This document shows, piece after piece, positions 1 through 10,051 of a DNA stretch of 64,000 nucleotides. The stretch is from Hyphomicrobium sp. (GTDB lineage Bacteria; Pseudomonadota; Alphaproteobacteria; Rhizobiales; Hyphomicrobiaceae). The DNA lies in contig JALOTA010000001.1 in assembly GCA_025458125.1 (NCBI GenBank), positions 1 through 64,000 on the forward strand. Reading direction: 5' to 3'. The position numbers were made by a program, and so were the translations under genes. The stretch's first letter is position 1, and the number at the start of each line of letters is the position of its first letter. The notes beneath the pieces are model-generated. The model made no database searches. It saw only the letters and a list, made by a program, of their open reading frames with translations, and was not told where the DNA came from.

Positions 1-2564
1 CAGCCCGCAACCTTGCCGACCTTGGAGATGTTGAACACCTGTAGCACTTCCGCATTGCCGAGGAAAACCTCGCGGATGGTCGGCGCGAGGAGCCCCGACA
101 TGGCGGCCTTCACGTCGTCGAGCAGGTCATAGATGATGTTGTAATAACGGATCTCTATGCCGGCAGCGTCAGCCGCCTGCTTTGCCTGCGCGTTGGCGCG
201 GACATTGAAGCCGATGACGACGGCTCTCGACGCAGCGCCGAGCGCAATGTCGGATTCGGTAATGCCGCCGACGCCCGAATGAACGATACGTGCCTCCACC
301 TCGTCGGTGCCGAGCTTCTTCAACGCCCCGCTGATCGCCTCGACAGAACCCTGCACGTCGCCCTTGATGAGAAGGTTGAACTCCTTCTTTCCGGCTTCCT
401 TGAGCTGCTGCATCATCTGCTCGAGCGTGCTCTTGGAACCGGCAGCTCCAAGCGTCTCGCGGCGCTTGCGAATACGATAGTCGGTGATTTCGCGGGCGCG
501 GGCTTCGTTTTCCACGACCGCAATCTGATCGCCGGCCTCCGGCGCGCTGTCGAAGCCGAGGATCTCGACGGGAACCGAAGGTCCGGCCTCGGCTATATTC
601 TGGCCCTTGTCGTTGATCAACGCGCGAACGCGGCCCCACGCCGTGCCTGCGACGACGATATCGCCGACATGCAGCGTACCGCGCTGAACGAGCGCCGTGC
701 CCACCGGACCTCGGCCGCGTTCGAGCTTGGCCTCGATGACAATGCCTTCCGCCGTGCGATCGGGGTTCGCCTTGAGGTCGAGCACTTCGGCCTGGAGATG
801 GATGGCTTCCAGGAGCTTGTCGAGGTTGGTCCGCTTCAGCGCCGAGACCGGCACTTCCAGCGTATCGCCGCCCATGCTCTCGACCACGACCTCATGACTG
901 AGGAGATCCGTCTTAACGCGATTGGGGTCTGCCTGAGGCTTGTCGACCTTGTTGATCGCAACGATAATCGGAACACCCGCGGCCTTGGCATGATTGATGG
1001 CTTCGACCGTCTGGGGCATGACGCCGTCGTCCGCCGCGACCACAAGCACGACGATATCCGTGACTTTCGCGCCGCGGGCACGCATCGCGGTGAACGCGGC
1101 GTGGCCCGGCGTATCGATGAACGTGATCCGGTCTCCTGACGGCAGGGCCACCTGGTAGGCACCGATGTGCTGGGTGATGCCGCCGGCCTCGCCGGAGACG
1201 ACGTTGGTCTGCCGGATGGCGTCGAGCAAGGATGTCTTGCCGTGGTCGACGTGGCCCATGATCGTCACGACGGGCGCACGAGCGCGCAATTTCTGATCGT
1301 CGTCCTTCTCACCGATAAAGCCGGTTTCAACGTCGGATTCCGACACTCGTTTGGCGGTGTGGCCGAATTCCTGAACGATGAGTTCCGCGGTATCGGCGTC
1401 GATCACGTCGGTGATCTTGTGCATCGCGCCCTGTTTCATCAGGAGCTTGATGAGATCGACGGCGCGTTCCGCCATGCGGTTCGACAGTTCCTGGATCGTA
1501 ATCGCTTCGGGGATGATGACTTCCCGCACGATCTTATCGCGAGGCTGCTGGACGCCCATAGCTTTGAGGCGCTCGCGCTCGCGCTTGCGCTTCAGAGAGG
1601 CAAGAGAACGCTCGCGCTGCTCCTGGTCGAACGCATTGTTGATCGTGAGCTTGACGCGCTCCTTCTGAGGCTCGGGAGCGGTCTTGACGGGAGTGCGAAC
1701 GATCTTGCCGCCGCGCTTGATGACGCGCGTTTCCTCGTCTTCCGTCATCTCCTCGCGAACGCGTGGCTCGGTTCGGATCTCCTTGCCCTTGGGCGGCTCG
1801 ATCGGTGCCCGCTCGGCGGCCGGGGCGGGACGTGCGACGGGAATATTGATTTCCTTCGGACGGCCGCCCTCGCGCGGCATGAAGGCCGTATTGTAGCCTT
1901 GGCCTGAAGGACGCGCTCCGGAGCGGCCCTCGTAGCGGCCGGCCGGCCGGGCGCTCTGCTCGGACCGCGGCGCAGGCATCTCGCGACGCGGGGGCGCCGT
2001 CTGGGCCGGAGCGGCCGGTGCACGCGTCTCGGCAGGCGCCGGGGCTGGCGCAGCCGCGGCGGGAGCCGCCGGCGCAGGGGCGGACGAAGCAGAGGGCGGC
2101 GTTGCGGCTGCGGGCGGCGGGGCCGGCGCCTCGACGACCTCGGCAGCGGCATCGGCCCGCCCGCGTTCGGCCTTCTGGGTTTCTTCGATTTCACTGAGGC
2201 GGCGGGCCTCGGCGAGCGCGCGCGCACGGGCATCGCGCTCCTCGGGGCGCAGGGTCCGGCCCGCTTCAGTGCGCTCGGTGGCGGAAGGGCGCGGCTCCGG
2301 CGCGGGAGTCTGGGGCGGTTTCACGGAAACCGGAGCGGGGGCCGCCGGTGCCGGCGCTTCGGACCCACCGAGCTTGCGCGTCTTGCGCTTCTCCACGATG
2401 ACCGGTTTGGACCGGCCATGGCTGAAGTTCTGCCTCACATGACCGGATTCGACAGTACGCTGCAGCGACAACGGCTTGCGCGTCCCTGCACCAGTTCCTC
2501 CCGGCCCTGTGGCACCGGCGGCGCCTGGGCGGGCTGTCTTGTCGGTCGTGTCCTTCGTGTCCAT
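1..2564 (-). CDS. infB: Translation initiation factor IF-2 (partial, C-terminus runs off window start)
   Basis: Read by eye on the minus strand from ATG at 2564 ([67 protein letters not shown]...), typical alphaproteobacterial IF-2 N-terminus with Ala/Pro/Arg-rich linker; adjacent to nusA/ylxR as expected. Not in the ORF track because it is open at the window edge. Confidence 0.93.
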   Translation of the reverse strand, partial: MDTKDTTDKTARPGAAGATGPGGTGAGTRKPLSLQRTVESGHVRQNFSHGRSKPVIVEKRKTRKLGGSEAPAPAAPAPVSVKPPQTPAPEPRPSATERTEAGRTLRPEERDARARALAEARRLSEIEETQKAERGRADAAAEVVEAPAPPPAAATPPSASSAPAPAAPAAAAPAPAPAETRAPAAPAQTAPPRREMPAPRSEQSARPAGRYEGRSGARPSGQGYNTAFMPREGGRPKEINIPVARPAPAAERAPIEPPKGKEIRTEPRVREEMTEDEETRVIKRGGKIVRTPVKTAPEPQKERVKLTINNAFDQEQRERSLASLKRKRERERLKAMGVQQPRDKIVREVIIPEAITIQELSNRMAERAVDLIKLLMKQGAMHKITDVIDADTAELIVQEFGHTAKRVSESDVETGFIGEKDDDQKLRARAPVVTIMGHVDHGKTSLLDAIRQTNVVSGEAGGITQHIGAYQVALPSGDRITFIDTPGHAAFTAMRARGAKVTDIVVLVVAADDGVMPQTVEAINHAKAAGVPIIVAINKVDKPQADPNRVKTDLLSHEVVVESMGGDTLEVPVSALKRTNLDKLLEAIHLQAEVLDLKANPDRTAEGIVIEAKLERGRGPVGTALVQRGTLHVGDIVVAGTAWGRVRALINDKGQNIAEAGPSVPVEILGFDSAPEAGDQIAVVENEARAREITDYRIRKRRETLGAAGSKSTLEQMMQQLKEAGKKEFNLLIKGDVQGSVEAISGALKKLGTDEVEARIVHSGVGGITESDIALGAASRAVVIGFNVRANAQAKQAADAAGIEIRYYNIIYDLLDDVKAAMSGLLAPTIREVFLGNAEVLQVFNISKVGKVAG

Positions 2565-2586
2565 TCCGTCTTTCCGCAAATATCCG

Positions 2587-2778
2587 TCAGGCGCCCGGAG
2601 CGTCGGGTTTGCCGAATTTCTCAACTAAGGCAGGCCGGTAGCGCTGAACGCGCCCGGCCTCGCTCAAGAATTTCTCGGTCGCTCCGCCCTGTGTGAGGGC
2701 AGCATGTACCACATTTGCCCTACCGATGGCCAAGCTCAATTGTTCGACCGTGAAAAGTGTCACGATACGGGGGTCCCG
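2587..2778 (-). other. Out-of-frame C-terminal continuation of the YlxR/L7Ae-like RNA-binding protein
   Basis: Minus-strand translation ...[62 protein letters not shown], matching the usual C-terminal ending of this family (LFT.EQL.LA.GR.NVVHAAL), in a frame different from 2760..3257. Confidence 0.75.
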
Positions 2779-3257
2779 GCCATTTGCCCGGCAGACCGCC
2801 GCTTGCGATCCAGCTTCTCCGCCCCCTGAGGCGAGGCATCCCGGGCGTGCAGCAGGGCAGCCACGGTTGCTTTTGCCAATAGCGCCTCGAGCTTGTCGAA
2901 ACCGGTTGTGACTAGTCCGGCCTTGTTGGCCAGCGAAAGCGCATCCAAGGCCCGGCGATCCAACAATGCGCCGACTTTCTCCTCGAGGTCGGCAGGCACC
3001 TTGACGTCGGCCTTCAGAGCCCGGCCGAAGACCTTGGTCCTGGCCGCTTCGGTTACCTTCGCAGCCTCAGCCGTCACCCAGACGCCCCGTCCGGGGAGTT
3101 TTCCGGCTGGATCGGGGTAGATCGTACCGTCCGGTCCGCGCACGAAGCGGATCAGTTCGTCCTTCGGTCGCTGCACCCGCGATAGGGCGCAGAGGCGAAG
3201 CGACGGATCGCCCGCTTCGTCTTGTTCAACATCGACTGGCCGGCTGCTGCGCGCCAA
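2760..3257 (-). CDS. ylxR: YlxR-family (DUF448) RNA-binding protein, apparently truncated by a frameshift
   Basis: RLCALSRVQRPKDELIRFVRGPDGTIYPDPAGKLPGRGVWVTAE = YlxR motif; lies between nusA and infB; C-terminal L7Ae-like part continues in another frame (2587..2778). Confidence 0.85.
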   Translation of the reverse strand: MARSSRPVDVEQDEAGDPSLRLCALSRVQRPKDELIRFVRGPDGTIYPDPAGKLPGRGVWVTAEAAKVTEAARTKVFGRALKADVKVPADLEEKVGALLDRRALDALSLANKAGLVTTGFDKLEALLAKATVAALLHARDASPQGAEKLDRKRRSAGQMAGTPVS

Positions 3258-3284
3258 TACCGTGAACCTCCCGCCGCAACATGA

Positions 3285-4925
3285 TCAAGCCTGGGTCGAG
3301 GCATCTTCGGCCTCGACCTCTTCGGCTTCGTCATCAGATGCCTCGGGCGCGGCCTCTTCGGCCGTGATCCAGCCGGCGAGTACGCGCGCCGACAAGATCA
3401 TGTCTTCGGCTTCCTTGCGCCCGATCTCGAAACCGTCGAGTACGCCCTTGTGGCGGACCGGCTCGCTGTCCTTTTCCTTCTTGCGCTCGGTCCAACCGAT
3501 CAGATCGTCGGTTGCGCAATCGGCGAGATCTTCCAGAGTTTTAATGCCGTGCTCGCCAAAAGCAACGAGCATGGCCGTCGTAACGCCCTGCACCTCTGCA
3601 AGATCGTCGGCCACTCCAAGCTCGCGCCGCTTTGCATCGCGCTCGGCTTCCTGCTGTTCCAGATATTCGCGCGCGCGGCCCTGGATCTGCTCGGCGGTCC
3701 CTTCGTCGAAACCTTCGATATTGGCGATTTCCGCCAGATCGACGTAGGCCACTTCCTCGACTGACGCGAAGCCCTCGGTCACTAGAAGCTGAGCAATGAC
3801 CTCGTCGACATTGAGAGAATCCATGAGCAACTGCGTGCGCTCGGCGAATTCCTTCTGGCGGCGCTCGCTTTCTTCCTGTTCGGTCAGGATGTCGATGTCC
3901 CAACCAGTCAACTGCGAAGCCAGCCGCACGTTCTGACCACGCCGGCCGATGGCAAGCGACAGCTGCGATTCTGGAACGACCACTTCGATTCGTGCGCTGT
4001 CTTCATCGAGCACGACCTTGGAGACTTCGGCCGGCGCGAGGGCGTTGACGATGAAACTGGCCGCGTCGGGATTCCACTGGATGATATCGACCTTCTCTCC
4101 CTGAAGCTCGTTGACCACCGCCTGGACACGAGCACCGCGCATGCCGACGCAGGCGCCCACGGGATCGATGGAGGAATCCTTGGAAACAACGGCGATCTTG
4201 GCGCGCGAGCCCGGGTCACGCGCGACAGACTTGATTTCGACGACACCGTCGTAGATTTCCGGCACTTCCTGGGCGAACAGACGGGCCATGAACTCCGGCC
4301 TTGCACGCGAGAGGAAGATCTGCGGTCCGCGCTGTTCACGGCGGACATCATAGATATAGGCGCGGACGCGATCGCCGTACTTCGGCGTTTCGCGCGGGAT
4401 CATCTCATCGCGGCGAATGATGCCTTCCGCACGGCCCAGGTCCACGATGACGTTGCCATACTCGGCGCGCTTGACCGTTCCGTTGATGATCTCGCCAACG
4501 CGGTCCTTGTATTCCGCGAACTGGCGGTCACGTTCGGCTTCGCGCACCTGCTGCACGATGACCTGCTTGGCGTTCTGAGCGGCGACGCGGCCGAACTCCA
4601 ACGGCGGCAGGGTTTCGGCAATCAGGTCTCCGACTTTGGCGTCCGGGTTGCGGCGCTGCGCATCGGCCAGACGGATCTCCGTCGCCTCGTTTTCCACGGT
4701 ATCGACCACGGCCAGAACCCGGGTCAGCCGGGTCTCACCCGTTTTCGGATCGATCTCGCAGCGGATGTCGTTCTCCGCTCCATAGCGCGACTTGGCCGCT
4801 TTCTGGATTGCGTTTTCCATTGCCTGCAGAACGATCTTTCGGTCGATCGATTTCTCGCGCGCCACTGCGTCTGCGATCTGCAGCAATTCGAGCCTGTTGG
4901 CGCTGATACCTGCGATGCCGGCCAT
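3285..4925 (-). CDS. nusA: Transcription termination/antitermination protein NusA
   Basis: 546 aa; S1/KH domain motifs (GACVGMRGARVQAVVNELQGEKVDIIQW; SLAIGRRGQNVRLASQLTGWDIDI), acidic C-terminus. Confidence 0.97.
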   Translation of the reverse strand: MAGIAGISANRLELLQIADAVAREKSIDRKIVLQAMENAIQKAAKSRYGAENDIRCEIDPKTGETRLTRVLAVVDTVENEATEIRLADAQRRNPDAKVGDLIAETLPPLEFGRVAAQNAKQVIVQQVREAERDRQFAEYKDRVGEIINGTVKRAEYGNVIVDLGRAEGIIRRDEMIPRETPKYGDRVRAYIYDVRREQRGPQIFLSRARPEFMARLFAQEVPEIYDGVVEIKSVARDPGSRAKIAVVSKDSSIDPVGACVGMRGARVQAVVNELQGEKVDIIQWNPDAASFIVNALAPAEVSKVVLDEDSARIEVVVPESQLSLAIGRRGQNVRLASQLTGWDIDILTEQEESERRQKEFAERTQLLMDSLNVDEVIAQLLVTEGFASVEEVAYVDLAEIANIEGFDEGTAEQIQGRAREYLEQQEAERDAKRRELGVADDLAEVQGVTTAMLVAFGEHGIKTLEDLADCATDDLIGWTERKKEKDSEPVRHKGVLDGFEIGRKEAEDMILSARVLAGWITAEEAAPEASDDEAEEVEAEDASTQA

Positions 4926-4927
4926 GC

Positions 4928-5533
4928 TCAGTTCTCCACCTCAAATTCGTCCGGCTCCGCACCATCGGCGAAACCGGATCGGCCTTGTTTCTTTGCGCGA
5001 GTGAGTGCCTCGCGGATCAAGTCGTCCGTCATTACAAGCCGGGCCTCCGATACGAGGCTCAGCGGAAATCCAATCGTCGTTGCCCCGACATCGGGAAGCT
5101 CAAGTTCAACCCGCACTTCGCCATCTTCGAAGCCTTCAAGCTTGCCCTGGAAGCGGCGGCGGCCATCTACGGCTTCGCGTAATTCGAGCTTCGCCAGGTG
5201 ACCGGCCCAATTCTCGAAATCCGACGCGCGCACGAGGGGGCGATCGATGCCTGGCGAGGAAATCTCGAGACGGTAGGCGTCGGAGATCAAATCGTGCGCG
5301 TCGAGCAGCGGTGACAGTTCGCGCGAGACCATTTCGCAATCGTCGATCGACATGGAGCCGTCCGGCCGCTCGGCCATGATCTGAACCGTCTGGCCGTCAC
5401 GTCCGGAAATCTTCACGCGGACAAGCCTGTAGCCGAGATTTTCAAGCACGGGTTCGACAAGGCCGGCCAGCGTTGCCGCCAAACCGGTTTCGTTGAAAAA
5501 CCTCTCGTCGCTTGTGCGTGTCTCGGCCTGCAT
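4928..5533 (-). CDS. rimP: Ribosome maturation factor RimP
   Basis: LEISSPGIDRPLVRASDFENWAGHLAKLELREAVDGRRRFQGKLEGFEDG; upstream of nusA. Listed ORF (to 5677) overextends across a terminator; MQAETRTSDERFF at 5533 is the likely start. Confidence 0.93.
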   Translation of the reverse strand: MQAETRTSDERFFNETGLAATLAGLVEPVLENLGYRLVRVKISGRDGQTVQIMAERPDGSMSIDDCEMVSRELSPLLDAHDLISDAYRLEISSPGIDRPLVRASDFENWAGHLAKLELREAVDGRRRFQGKLEGFEDGEVRVELELPDVGATTIGFPLSLVSEARLVMTDDLIREALTRAKKQGRSGFADGAEPDEFEVEN

Positions 5534-5583
5534 CCAGCTCTTGGCCCGGGTTCGTCGATAGCACCGCCCACGATCAATGACCC

Positions 5584-5620
5584 TAAAACAAAAAGAGCGG
5601 ACCCTTGCGGGCCCACTCTC
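5584..5620 (-). terminator. Rho-independent terminator downstream of trmB / upstream of rimP
   Basis: Minus strand GAGTGGGCCC-GCAA-GGGTCCGCTC followed by TTTTTGTTTT: 10-bp stem (two G-U pairs), GCAA tetraloop, U-tract. Confidence 0.85.
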
Positions 5621-5731
5621 AAGAGTTGAGATGATCATGAGCCCGATCAAAGTACGCAATGCGCTTGCATCTGGCAAGGCCGATCGCGCGCTTTTCCGGC
5701 GTTTACTAGAACTTTTTTGAATGGTCTGCGG

Positions 5732-6481
5732 TCAGGCCCGGATGAACGTCAGGAACATCGGCCGGCGGCCTTCCCGGATGGCCTTTGCCTCATAACGGGT
5801 GCCGGGCCAGTCCGGCCAAGGCGATCGCCAGTCGGCGGCGGTAGAGGCGGTCCAGCGGAACCCGGGGTGGGGGATCGCCGCCTCCAGAACGGTTCGAGCA
5901 TACGCATCGATATCGGTCGCAATTCGCAGTTCGGCGCCCGGCCTCATGACTTGCGCCAACCTGTCCAGAAAGGCTTTGGAAACCAGCCGGCGCTTGGCAT
6001 GGCGTGCCTTGGGCCAGGGATCGGGGAAGAGGATGAATACCCTGGCCAGCTGCAAGGGGGCCAACGCCCGCAATAGGGGCCGGACATCGTCCGGGTGCAG
6101 CCGGATATTGGTTAGTTTCTGCTCCTCGATGGCCGTTACGGCCTTGATGACCCCGTCTTCGAACGGCTCGCAGCCGATCAAACCTACATCGGGATGGCTC
6201 TTCGCCTGATGGATGAGGTGCTCGGCGCCGCCGAAGCCGACTTCAAGCCAGACTTCGCGGACCGGACCATCGAACGCGGCCGCAAGGGGGGCGTCCTCGA
6301 GCCGGGCAAGATCCAGACGCAACCGGGGCAGGCACTCCGTCATCAGGACCCGCTGACGCGGGCTCGGTTTGCGCCCACGCTTACGGCCGAACGACCGAAG
6401 GTCGGTCCCCGGGCGTTGCTGGTTGTCGCTTATCATCAACCTGACCGAACGATCGCGAACAAGACGGCCGCGGAAGGTCAT
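5732..6481 (-). CDS. trmB: tRNA (guanine-N(7)-)-methyltransferase TrmB
   Basis: EVGFGGAEHLIHQAK...IGCEPFEDGV...VFILFPDPWPKARHAKRRLV motif. Confidence 0.95.
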   Translation of the reverse strand: MTFRGRLVRDRSVRLMISDNQQRPGTDLRSFGRKRGRKPSPRQRVLMTECLPRLRLDLARLEDAPLAAAFDGPVREVWLEVGFGGAEHLIHQAKSHPDVGLIGCEPFEDGVIKAVTAIEEQKLTNIRLHPDDVRPLLRALAPLQLARVFILFPDPWPKARHAKRRLVSKAFLDRLAQVMRPGAELRIATDIDAYARTVLEAAIPHPGFRWTASTAADWRSPWPDWPGTRYEAKAIREGRRPMFLTFIRA

Positions 6482-6511
6482 CCCGCGGCCTTGTCACTTA
6501 TATCGGAGCGA

Positions 6512-7717
6512 TCAGACCGCGGCCTTGATCTTGGCTGCGAGATCGGTCCGCTCCCAGGAGAAGCCGCCATCTGCGTCCGGGGCCCGGCCGAAGTGCCCAT
6601 AGGCAGACGTGCGAGCGTAGACCGGCTTGTTCAAATCGAGTTGGGTACGAATGCCCCGCGGCGACAGATCCATGACCTGACCCAGCGCCTTTTCCAGGGC
6701 TGCTTCGTCCACCTTCCCCGTGCCATGCGTGTCGACGTAGATCGAAAGGGGACGGGCCACGCCGATGGCATAAGAGAGCTGAATGGTGCAACGGTCTGCC
6801 AAGCCGGCCGCGACCACGTTTTTCGACAAATAGCGGGCTGCGTAGGCCGCCGAGCGATCGACCTTCGTGGGATCCTTTCCGGAGAAAGCGCCTCCGCCAT
6901 GGGGGGCCATCCCGCCGTAAGTGTCGACGATGATCTTGCGGCCGGTCAGCCCCGTGTCGCCGTCGGGTCCGCCGATGAAGAACTTACCGGTCGGATTGAT
7001 GTGCCAGACGGTGTCCTTGGTGATCCAGCCGGCAGGCAGGGCCTTGTGCACGTAAGGTTCGATGATATCGCGCACCTGGTTGGACGAAAGATCCTCGACG
7101 ATGTGCTGATGGGACACAACAATTTGGGTCACGCCGACGGGCTTGCCGTCTTCGTAACGCACGGTCACCTGGCTCTTGCTGTCGGGGCCGAGCTTGGCCG
7201 CATCACCGATGCGGTTCTTACGGGCGTGGGCCAAGTCGTAGAGTATCTTGTGGCTGTAGTAGATTGGCGCCGGCATCAATTCTGGCGTGTCATTGCATGC
7301 GTAGCCGAACATGATGCCCTGGTCGCCCGCCCCTTCTTCCTTGTTGGTGGGCTGCTTGGCATCCACGCCCGCGGCGATGTCGGCGGACTGGCCGTGCAGA
7401 AGAACTTCGATGTTGCAGTTGGCCCAATGGAACCCGTCCTGCTCGTAGCCGATATCCCTGATGGCCTTGCGGGCGATATCTTGGATCATCGCGACCGTGA
7501 CCGACTTCGGCGTATTGGAATACTCGCCGGCGATGACGACACGCTGCGTGGTCGCAAGCGTTTCGCAGGCAGCGCGCACAGACCAGGGATCGAGCTTCGC
7601 GGCGAGGCTTTCGCGATAGAACGCGTCCACCACTTCATCCGAAATGCGGTCACAAACCTTGTCCGGGTGTCCCTCTGACACCGACTCGCTCGTGAATAGG
7701 AAAGACTTGCGTGCCAC
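6512..7717 (-). CDS. metK: S-adenosylmethionine synthase
   Basis: [73 protein letters not shown] open to 7792; GTG at 7717 gives the usual N-terminus. Confidence 0.97.
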   Translation of the reverse strand: MARKSFLFTSESVSEGHPDKVCDRISDEVVDAFYRESLAAKLDPWSVRAACETLATTQRVVIAGEYSNTPKSVTVAMIQDIARKAIRDIGYEQDGFHWANCNIEVLLHGQSADIAAGVDAKQPTNKEEGAGDQGIMFGYACNDTPELMPAPIYYSHKILYDLAHARKNRIGDAAKLGPDSKSQVTVRYEDGKPVGVTQIVVSHQHIVEDLSSNQVRDIIEPYVHKALPAGWITKDTVWHINPTGKFFIGGPDGDTGLTGRKIIVDTYGGMAPHGGGAFSGKDPTKVDRSAAYAARYLSKNVVAAGLADRCTIQLSYAIGVARPLSIYVDTHGTGKVDEAALEKALGQVMDLSPRGIRTQLDLNKPVYARTSAYGHFGRAPDADGGFSWERTDLAAKIKAAV

Positions 7718-7849
7718 AATGGCCCCCGTGGTTTTCTGCGCGGCTCGGGATGTCGCGCCAAGATCGGCGGCTGTGTTGCAGCCTTTGGACATGCGGTCAA
7801 GCGCAGCGAGCGCGCAGCCTCGCGTGCTCTCGCTTCTCAGACAAATTAC

Positions 7850-8386
7850 TTATTCGCCGCGGGGATTTACCGGCTCGTCCCCGGCGATCGAACGGACCAT
7901 GTCGACGATTGACCGGCGAACGCGCGGGTCTGTGATACGGGCAAAGGCTTTGTTGAGTTCGACGCTATCGCGGCTCGACAGGAAATCGGACACGTAGGAT
8001 TCGCCCCGATTATCCGCGAAACCCGGGGCTTGCGGCTGGCCCGACACGGCCGACGGGATATTCTCGTAGAAAAACTGGATCGGAACCCCGAGAACCTGCG
8101 CCAGGTCGAACAGGCGGCTCGCACCGATGCGGTTGACGCCCTTTTCGTATTTCTGGACCTGCTGGAACGTGAGCCCCAATTGCTCCCCGAGGCGCTCCTG
8201 GCTCATCCCGAGCAACATGCGGCGCATCTTCACGCGCTCGCCCACGTACCTGTCTATGGGGTTGGCCCGTCGCGAATTTCCGCGCTCATCGGCCTCGTCG
8301 GGCACCCCCGCTTCGTTTGATTTATCAATCACTTTCGATGGTCCTGGATGGTCGCCGAGGTCCGCCCTGGGATCAGGTGAGGGCAA
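7850..8386 (-). CDS. XRE-family helix-turn-helix transcriptional regulator
   Basis: VGERVKMRRMLLGMSQERLGEQLGLTFQQVQKYEKGVNRIGASRLFDLAQVLGVPIQFFYEN = HTH_XRE; located between metK and lnt. Confidence 0.9.
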   Translation of the reverse strand: MPSPDPRADLGDHPGPSKVIDKSNEAGVPDEADERGNSRRANPIDRYVGERVKMRRMLLGMSQERLGEQLGLTFQQVQKYEKGVNRIGASRLFDLAQVLGVPIQFFYENIPSAVSGQPQAPGFADNRGESYVSDFLSSRDSVELNKAFARITDPRVRRSIVDMVRSIAGDEPVNPRGE

Positions 8387-8416
8387 TTCCTACGTGCGTA
8401 GATCGGAACCGTCAAC

Positions 8417-10051
8417 CTAGGGCTGATTCCGGTGCAACCAAGCCGCCGCCAGAAGAAACAGAACGGCGTTTAGAACAAATAGGGTGTCTCCCCATCGGGC
8501 ATAGGGTGGCGGTGCAGCTGCCGCCGGGATCTCAGCATCGATCACGCCGCGGACATTCAGACCGAGCATCCCCGTCACCCGGCCATTGGCGTCGATCATG
8601 GCCGAGATGCCGTTATTGGCGGCCCGGATGACCGGCACCCCCTCCTCCACGGCACGGACCCGGGCCTGGAAGAGATGCTGGCGAGGGCCGGTCGTGTTGC
8701 CGAACCACCCGTCATTCGTGACGTTGACGATCAGCCCGGGGCGTTCCTGGTCCTGGACGACCGCGGCCGGGAAGATCGCTTCGTAGCAGATCAAGCCCGA
8801 GATGGGCGGGAGCCCCGGCAGATGAATGATGGGGCGCGGGATTGGGCCCGCAGCGAAGCCGCCGCGCAGTCTTGTCAGCTGCTGCAGCCCGACCGCCTCG
8901 AGAATGGATTGCATCGGCAGATACTCGCCAAACGGGACGAGGTGGATCTTGTCGTACACGGCGACCGGGCGGCCGTCGGGATCGATGGCCAAGAGGCTAT
9001 TGAAGGCTTTCGATGGATTGGGACCTGACCCATCCCGTTCCACCCTGAGGCCACCCGACAGCAAGACAGGCCCGCCATCCGGCAAGAGGTCGGCGATGGC
9101 GGTGAGGGCTTCAGGGTGTTCGAGCGGCCGGAATGGCATGGCCGCTTCGGGCCAGACCACGAGTGCTAATCCGTCCATGCCGTCTTCGTCGCCCGCAGCG
9201 TTCCGGCGCGTCAGATCGAGGTGGAGCCGGAAGATCTCACCCTGCTTGTCCGGCATCCACTTTTCGCGCTGCGGAATGCTCGGCTGGACGATGCGCACGC
9301 GCGGCGCGGCGCGGCCGTCAACTTCCGGCTTGGAGAGCGTCATCCACCCGTAGATCGCCGAAAGCACAATCGGAATACCGGCCAGCGCGAGACCAGGGCC
9401 GAAGGCGGAAAGCACCGTATCGCTGTCAGCAGCCTCACTCGCCAGGACGAGGGGCGCGGAGAAGATCAACACCGCCCATAGCGACAGGCCATAAATTCCA
9501 ATGAGGCCGGCCGACTGCATCTGTGCGTCGGTCGCGGTCAGCGCATAGCCCAGCACATTCCAGGGGAACCCCGTGAGGATATGACCGCGGAGCCATTCAG
9601 CCGATGCAAAGATCACTGCGGCAACAAGCAGTCCGGAAACACCCGGCCGCCAGAATTTCCGGCTGAGCACCGCAGCGACCGCAAAGAATAACGCCAATCC
9701 CGCCGGCAGCAGCGTCACGGCAAAAGGCAGGAGCCAGCCGAAGACTTCAGCCTCGACGAGAAACGCCTCGCCGATCCAGAACAGTCCCGCGAAGAAGAAT
9801 CCGAAACCGAACCACCAGCCGTCCTGGAAGGCCCGAACGACGTCCCCCCAACCGGCCGCATGGACGCCCTGCTGAGACGAAAGGGACCAGTATAAAACAG
9901 GAAATGTCAGGAAGAGGACCGGCCAGGCGAGAAACGGCGCAAACGCCAGAACGCTGATCATGCCGGCGAGCAGGAGGACGGCGGCTCGCCGCCAGCCAGA
10001 TGCCGTGCGCACACGCTCGCGTACCGTCTTGAGCCGCTCCAGGATCGTCAC
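8417..10051 (-). CDS. lnt: Apolipoprotein N-acyltransferase
   Basis: 544 aa, multiple TM segments then nitrilase domain (VVWPEAAMPF, KIHLVPFGEYLP, ICYEAIFP, NVTNDGWFGNTTGPRQH). Confidence 0.96.
   Translation of the reverse strand: MTILERLKTVRERVRTASGWRRAAVLLLAGMISVLAFAPFLAWPVLFLTFPVLYWSLSSQQGVHAAGWGDVVRAFQDGWWFGFGFFFAGLFWIGEAFLVEAEVFGWLLPFAVTLLPAGLALFFAVAAVLSRKFWRPGVSGLLVAAVIFASAEWLRGHILTGFPWNVLGYALTATDAQMQSAGLIGIYGLSLWAVLIFSAPLVLASEAADSDTVLSAFGPGLALAGIPIVLSAIYGWMTLSKPEVDGRAAPRVRIVQPSIPQREKWMPDKQGEIFRLHLDLTRRNAAGDEDGMDGLALVVWPEAAMPFRPLEHPEALTAIADLLPDGGPVLLSGGLRVERDGSGPNPSKAFNSLLAIDPDGRPVAVYDKIHLVPFGEYLPMQSILEAVGLQQLTRLRGGFAAGPIPRPIIHLPGLPPISGLICYEAIFPAAVVQDQERPGLIVNVTNDGWFGNTTGPRQHLFQARVRAVEEGVPVIRAANNGISAMIDANGRVTGMLGLNVRGVIDAEIPAAAAPPPYARWGDTLFVLNAVLFLLAAAWLHRNQP

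Noticed and set aside
279-1907. Plus-strand ORFs over the infB region
   Set aside because: Antisense to infB, which is open across the window boundary and so missing from the ORF track.
6194-7678. 494-aa plus-strand ORF opposite metK
   Set aside because: Shadow ORF; the minus strand encodes unmistakable MetK.
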